This document shows positions 61,816 through 64,000 of a stretch of 64,000 nt of DNA, in pieces. Under the pieces are notes generated by a model. That model was given only the letters and a program-made list of their open reading frames with translations, was not told the origin of the DNA and made no database searches. A program made the position numbers and the translations under genes. This DNA is from Telmatactis stephensoni. Lineage: Eukaryota > Cnidaria > Anthozoa > Actiniaria > Isophelliidae. Where the stretch lies: positions 1 to 64,000 of the forward strand of contig JALIZF010001348.1 of assembly GCA_029948255.1 (NCBI GenBank). Reading direction: 5' to 3'. Position 1 is the stretch's first letter. Each line of letters begins with the position of its first letter.

Positions 61816-62764
61816 AAATATCACATTGTATATAAAATATATATGTTGTATATAATATCTAAACTATAACTCATTAATAGTTAATAACTATTAGGCCAAT
61901 CAATAAGCCTCAATTGGTCAGGTGCATCGGATTTCGTCATTTATGCTATGATAAAACACTCATGAATTCATGTATTAACATGATTGTTATATTAATTAAC
62001 ATATAATAATAATTTATTCATTTTGGTCTTAACTGACTTATTTATGTTTATGTGTCCTACTAGTACAGACCTGAGCATTTGTCAGATACCCGATACATAG
62101 ATGTAGATATATACATTTAATAAGTATAGTTGTAGACACAATCCACTGACAGTGTCTGGTTTAGATACACTGTAGAGCTTCATCCTATAATTTACTAGAT
62201 TCTCTGTCAATTGTAGCTCTAGATATTTCAAGTGTTTACATTTTTGAAGAATGGCATGTACAAATGTGTATCAAAAATACATCAATTCCAAGAATTGTTG
62301 CCCAAAGCAATCAGTTTATTATTAAGAATATTGAGACTTCCTTGTTCATTTACATTGTATCATTTCAATATTTTAAAACATAAATTACTAAGAAAACAGC
62401 TCAAGAACCATTGATAAATAAATTAAGGAACCTCCTTAACTTTGACAGTGGTTGTCAGTTTGTTGCTAATTGTTTCTTTCAGCCTGGATAACAATATTAT
62501 TTGTTAAAACATAAACACTGAATCGAAATATGGCAACTAATTTGAATAACTAGTGTTTACGACTGACTAGCCTCATGTTCATGTGGGAAGGATTTTGTAT
62601 TTTACATATGAACTTGAGGCTAGTTGATCATGACTTTAACAGTTATTCAAATCAGTTGCCATATTTTGATTCAGTGCATGTAGGTATGTTTTGTTTTCAA
62701 AAAGTTAGTCAGACCAGTTTTGATGTCTTATTGTACATTAATTATGAATGTACTTGACTAATAC
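61816..62764. other. interior of the transposon between the two ORFs
   Basis: AT-rich, with a family E MITE at 62515-62677. No further gene seen. Confidence 0.5.
62515..62677. mobile_element. MITE family E, copy 2, inside the THAP/DDE element
   Basis: CACTGAATCGAAATATGGCA at the left, GCCATATTTTGATTCAGTG at the right, with the same inner GAATAACT and CTAGCCTC pairs as copy 1 at 48778-48937. Confidence 0.75.
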
Positions 62765-63319
62765 TCAGAAATCAGAAGCAAGCTCACAACAGTCTTTGCA
62801 GATCCAATGATCCTTAAGATTCTTTGTGACAATACCAACACAACCAATGGTACCATAGTGAACATGAGTCACAGTAAATACTGCTTGCTTCAGCATCATT
62901 TTCTTTCATTTCATCTGACTGAAGACAAGGCTTGTCACAAGCTGGACAGAATTCTAAGGGCCTCAGGCCAAGTAAGACTTTGATGACATATGTCTTGAAA
63001 AAAATTACAATGTTCCTCTCAACCTCTGCCCAGTGACTTGGGTCAAAAGGAACTTCTTCAACATGTAGAGATAATGGTGTCCATGTAACAAAAAAGCATT
63101 TGTTGCAGCCCCCCTTTAGTACCATTTGACCTGTAATCTGGGTGTAATACTTATGTGTCTTCTTAAGTGTAATAGTGGCCCCCTTTTTTTCAAGAAAGTC
63201 AGTACGTGACCAAGCATCGAAAACTGATGCCTCCCTAATGGAATATGTTGTAGTTCTCCAAGCGTGAAATCCAAGAATTTTCTAATGCTTCCCTTTTCTT
63301 CTTCGTAATTAGAGGCCAT
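62765..63319 (-). pseudogene. YqaJ-type nuclease remnant, internally deleted and frameshifted
   Basis: Starts MASNYEEEKGSIRKFLDF at 63319, right at the inner edge of the right arm. After about 30 residues the frame is disturbed; the family's C-terminal half follows: TLKKTHKYYTQITGQM (the K...YY.Q motif of YqaJ nucleases), CNKCFFVTWTP, VEEVPFDPSHW. A PHD-like zinc ribbon then ends the protein: CPACDK...CDSCSLWYHW. One extra T after WYHW shifts the frame; without it the reading continues CVGIVTKNLKDHWICKDC to a stop at 62765. The upstream catalytic core of the nuclease is missing. In complete ISL2EU-like elements this second protein is several hundred residues long. Confidence 0.65.
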
Positions 63320-63707
63320 TTCACGTAAAAGGTAACATTAAAACAACAACAAAAATTCAAAAAATAGCGGGAATATAATTTTATTTGTTTACTTACAATG
63401 ACGGTTACCAGGTTACGAACATCTCGAACCGAATGCTTCGAACACAAGGTTTTGAAGTGATAAATTAGAGCTCCCAAAATACAAGAAAATCCAATCCAGA
63501 TTCTATAAGGCTTCTACAGTATGTAGAAAATATCCTTAGTCGCATGTTTTGATCGATGAAGAGGTAATCAAAGCAAGCAGTTGGCCAAAACAATCAATTT
63601 TTCAAGCACCGATTTTTTCGCACTCAATGGTAAAACCTAAATAAAATTGCTAGTGCCAGTCCCTCTCCAAAAAGTTTGCCCTCTTTCAAAATGGCGGCCG
63701 ACAGCGT
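63318..63707 (-). repeat. right inverted arm of the THAP/DDE element
   Basis: 390 bp, the same length as the left arm and almost identical. It provides the 5' leader for the minus-strand YqaJ remnant. Confidence 0.9.
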
Positions 63708-63846
63708 ATACAACGCTAACGGACTCGATAAAGTGGGTCCAGGGAAATTTGCCTGCGCATGCGTCAGTTCACATCCCGTTTTCGGGATGTGAGTATTGAG
63801 CAATGATTGACACACCCTCTTGGTTTACTTTTCGCGCCAAATAAAA

Positions 63847-64000
63847 ATGGCAGCTGTCTGCGATTCGTGGCGTGAAGAAATGTTCGGAAAATTTCGTAAT
63901 GATAACTCAGATTCTTTTATCGAAGCGGCTTGTCAATCGGCAGGAGAAGTGTCACCTAAACTTTGTTCTGAAGCCAGAGCAAATGCAAGTTTTGCATACT
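63847..64000 (+). CDS. possible 5' end of a gene cut by the window edge
   Basis: ATG in a good context (AAAATGG) opens 51 codons without a stop to the last base (MAAVCDSWREEMFGKF...). No family recognised. It lies 105 bases outside the transposon's outer repeat. Coding status is uncertain because the frame is short. Confidence 0.35.
   Translation, partial: MAAVCDSWREEMFGKFRNDNSDSFIEAACQSAGEVSPKLCSEARANASFAY

Larger units (their letters stand above)
59996..63742. mobile_element. THAP/DDE DNA transposon (ISL2EU-like), ~3.7 kb
   Basis: Inverted arms of 390 bp (60033-60422 and 63318-63707), nearly identical; an outer block CTGGACCCACTTTATC recurs inverted at both ends (59996-60011, 63727-63742), separated from the main arm by 19-21 diverged bases. 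The interior has a plus-strand THAP+DDE transposase and a minus-strand YqaJ-nuclease remnant. A DDE transposase paired with a YqaJ-type nuclease is known from the ISL2EU superfamily; PIF/Harbinger is the alternative. I could not find a target-site duplication. Confidence 0.8.

Overview
This is nuclear DNA from an animal. Spliced genes with GT-AG introns are scattered through AT-rich sequence full of small fold-back transposons. A split-direct-repeat tyrosine-recombinase retroelement, a THAP-domain DDE transposon, TTAA, Harbinger-type and long-TIR elements, and a SPATA24 orthologue together suggest a cnidarian (for example a stony coral) or a similar early-branching metazoan. The sequence alone does not fix the species.

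Layout. 1-3,300: repeats only (palindromic MITEs, a ~0.7 kb tandem duplication, a C25 tract). 3,858-5,561 (-): an intronless Amidohydrolase_3 (YtcJ-like) gene. 5,562-14,687: no convincing gene; mariner-type MITEs and AT-rich palindromes. 14,688-15,328: a 641-bp MITE with TAA target-site duplications whose arms hold C19 and G19. 15,596-18,614: a decayed retroelement in the order A1 - interior - B1-A2-B2, with a DIRS-like Pol fragment. 19,355-20,500: a long-TIR element carrying a second TIR element inside it. 20,829-24,484 (+): a gene with two WW-domain exons and a C2H2 array of about 19 fingers, broken by one missing base. 24,485-26,985: finger remnants and repeats.

26,986-44,147 (-): the complete coding region of RNA polymerase II subunit RPB2 in 23 exons, all boundaries placed. 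Exon 8 carries two extra single bases that break the frame. Its introns hold many MITEs, a SINE, microsatellites, an exon-fragment duplication and a 78-bp satellite grown inside a MITE. 44,148-45,121 lies between RPB2 and a divergently oriented gene whose single coding exon (47,246-48,445, +) encodes a 399-aa predicted N-myristoylated protein of unknown function. 51,153-55,182 (+): a five-exon SPATA24 orthologue.

55,183-59,995: repeats, including a 1.2-kb element with a 9-bp target-site duplication. 59,996-63,742: a THAP+DDE transposon (ISL2EU-like) with 390-bp inverted arms, an intact transposase and a decayed convergent YqaJ-nuclease remnant. 63,847-64,000: a possible gene start cut by the window edge.

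The host genes have no obvious shared pathway. The main story is repeat archaeology: nested insertions with readable target-site duplications, and single-base frame breaks in otherwise conserved genes that need checking against reads.
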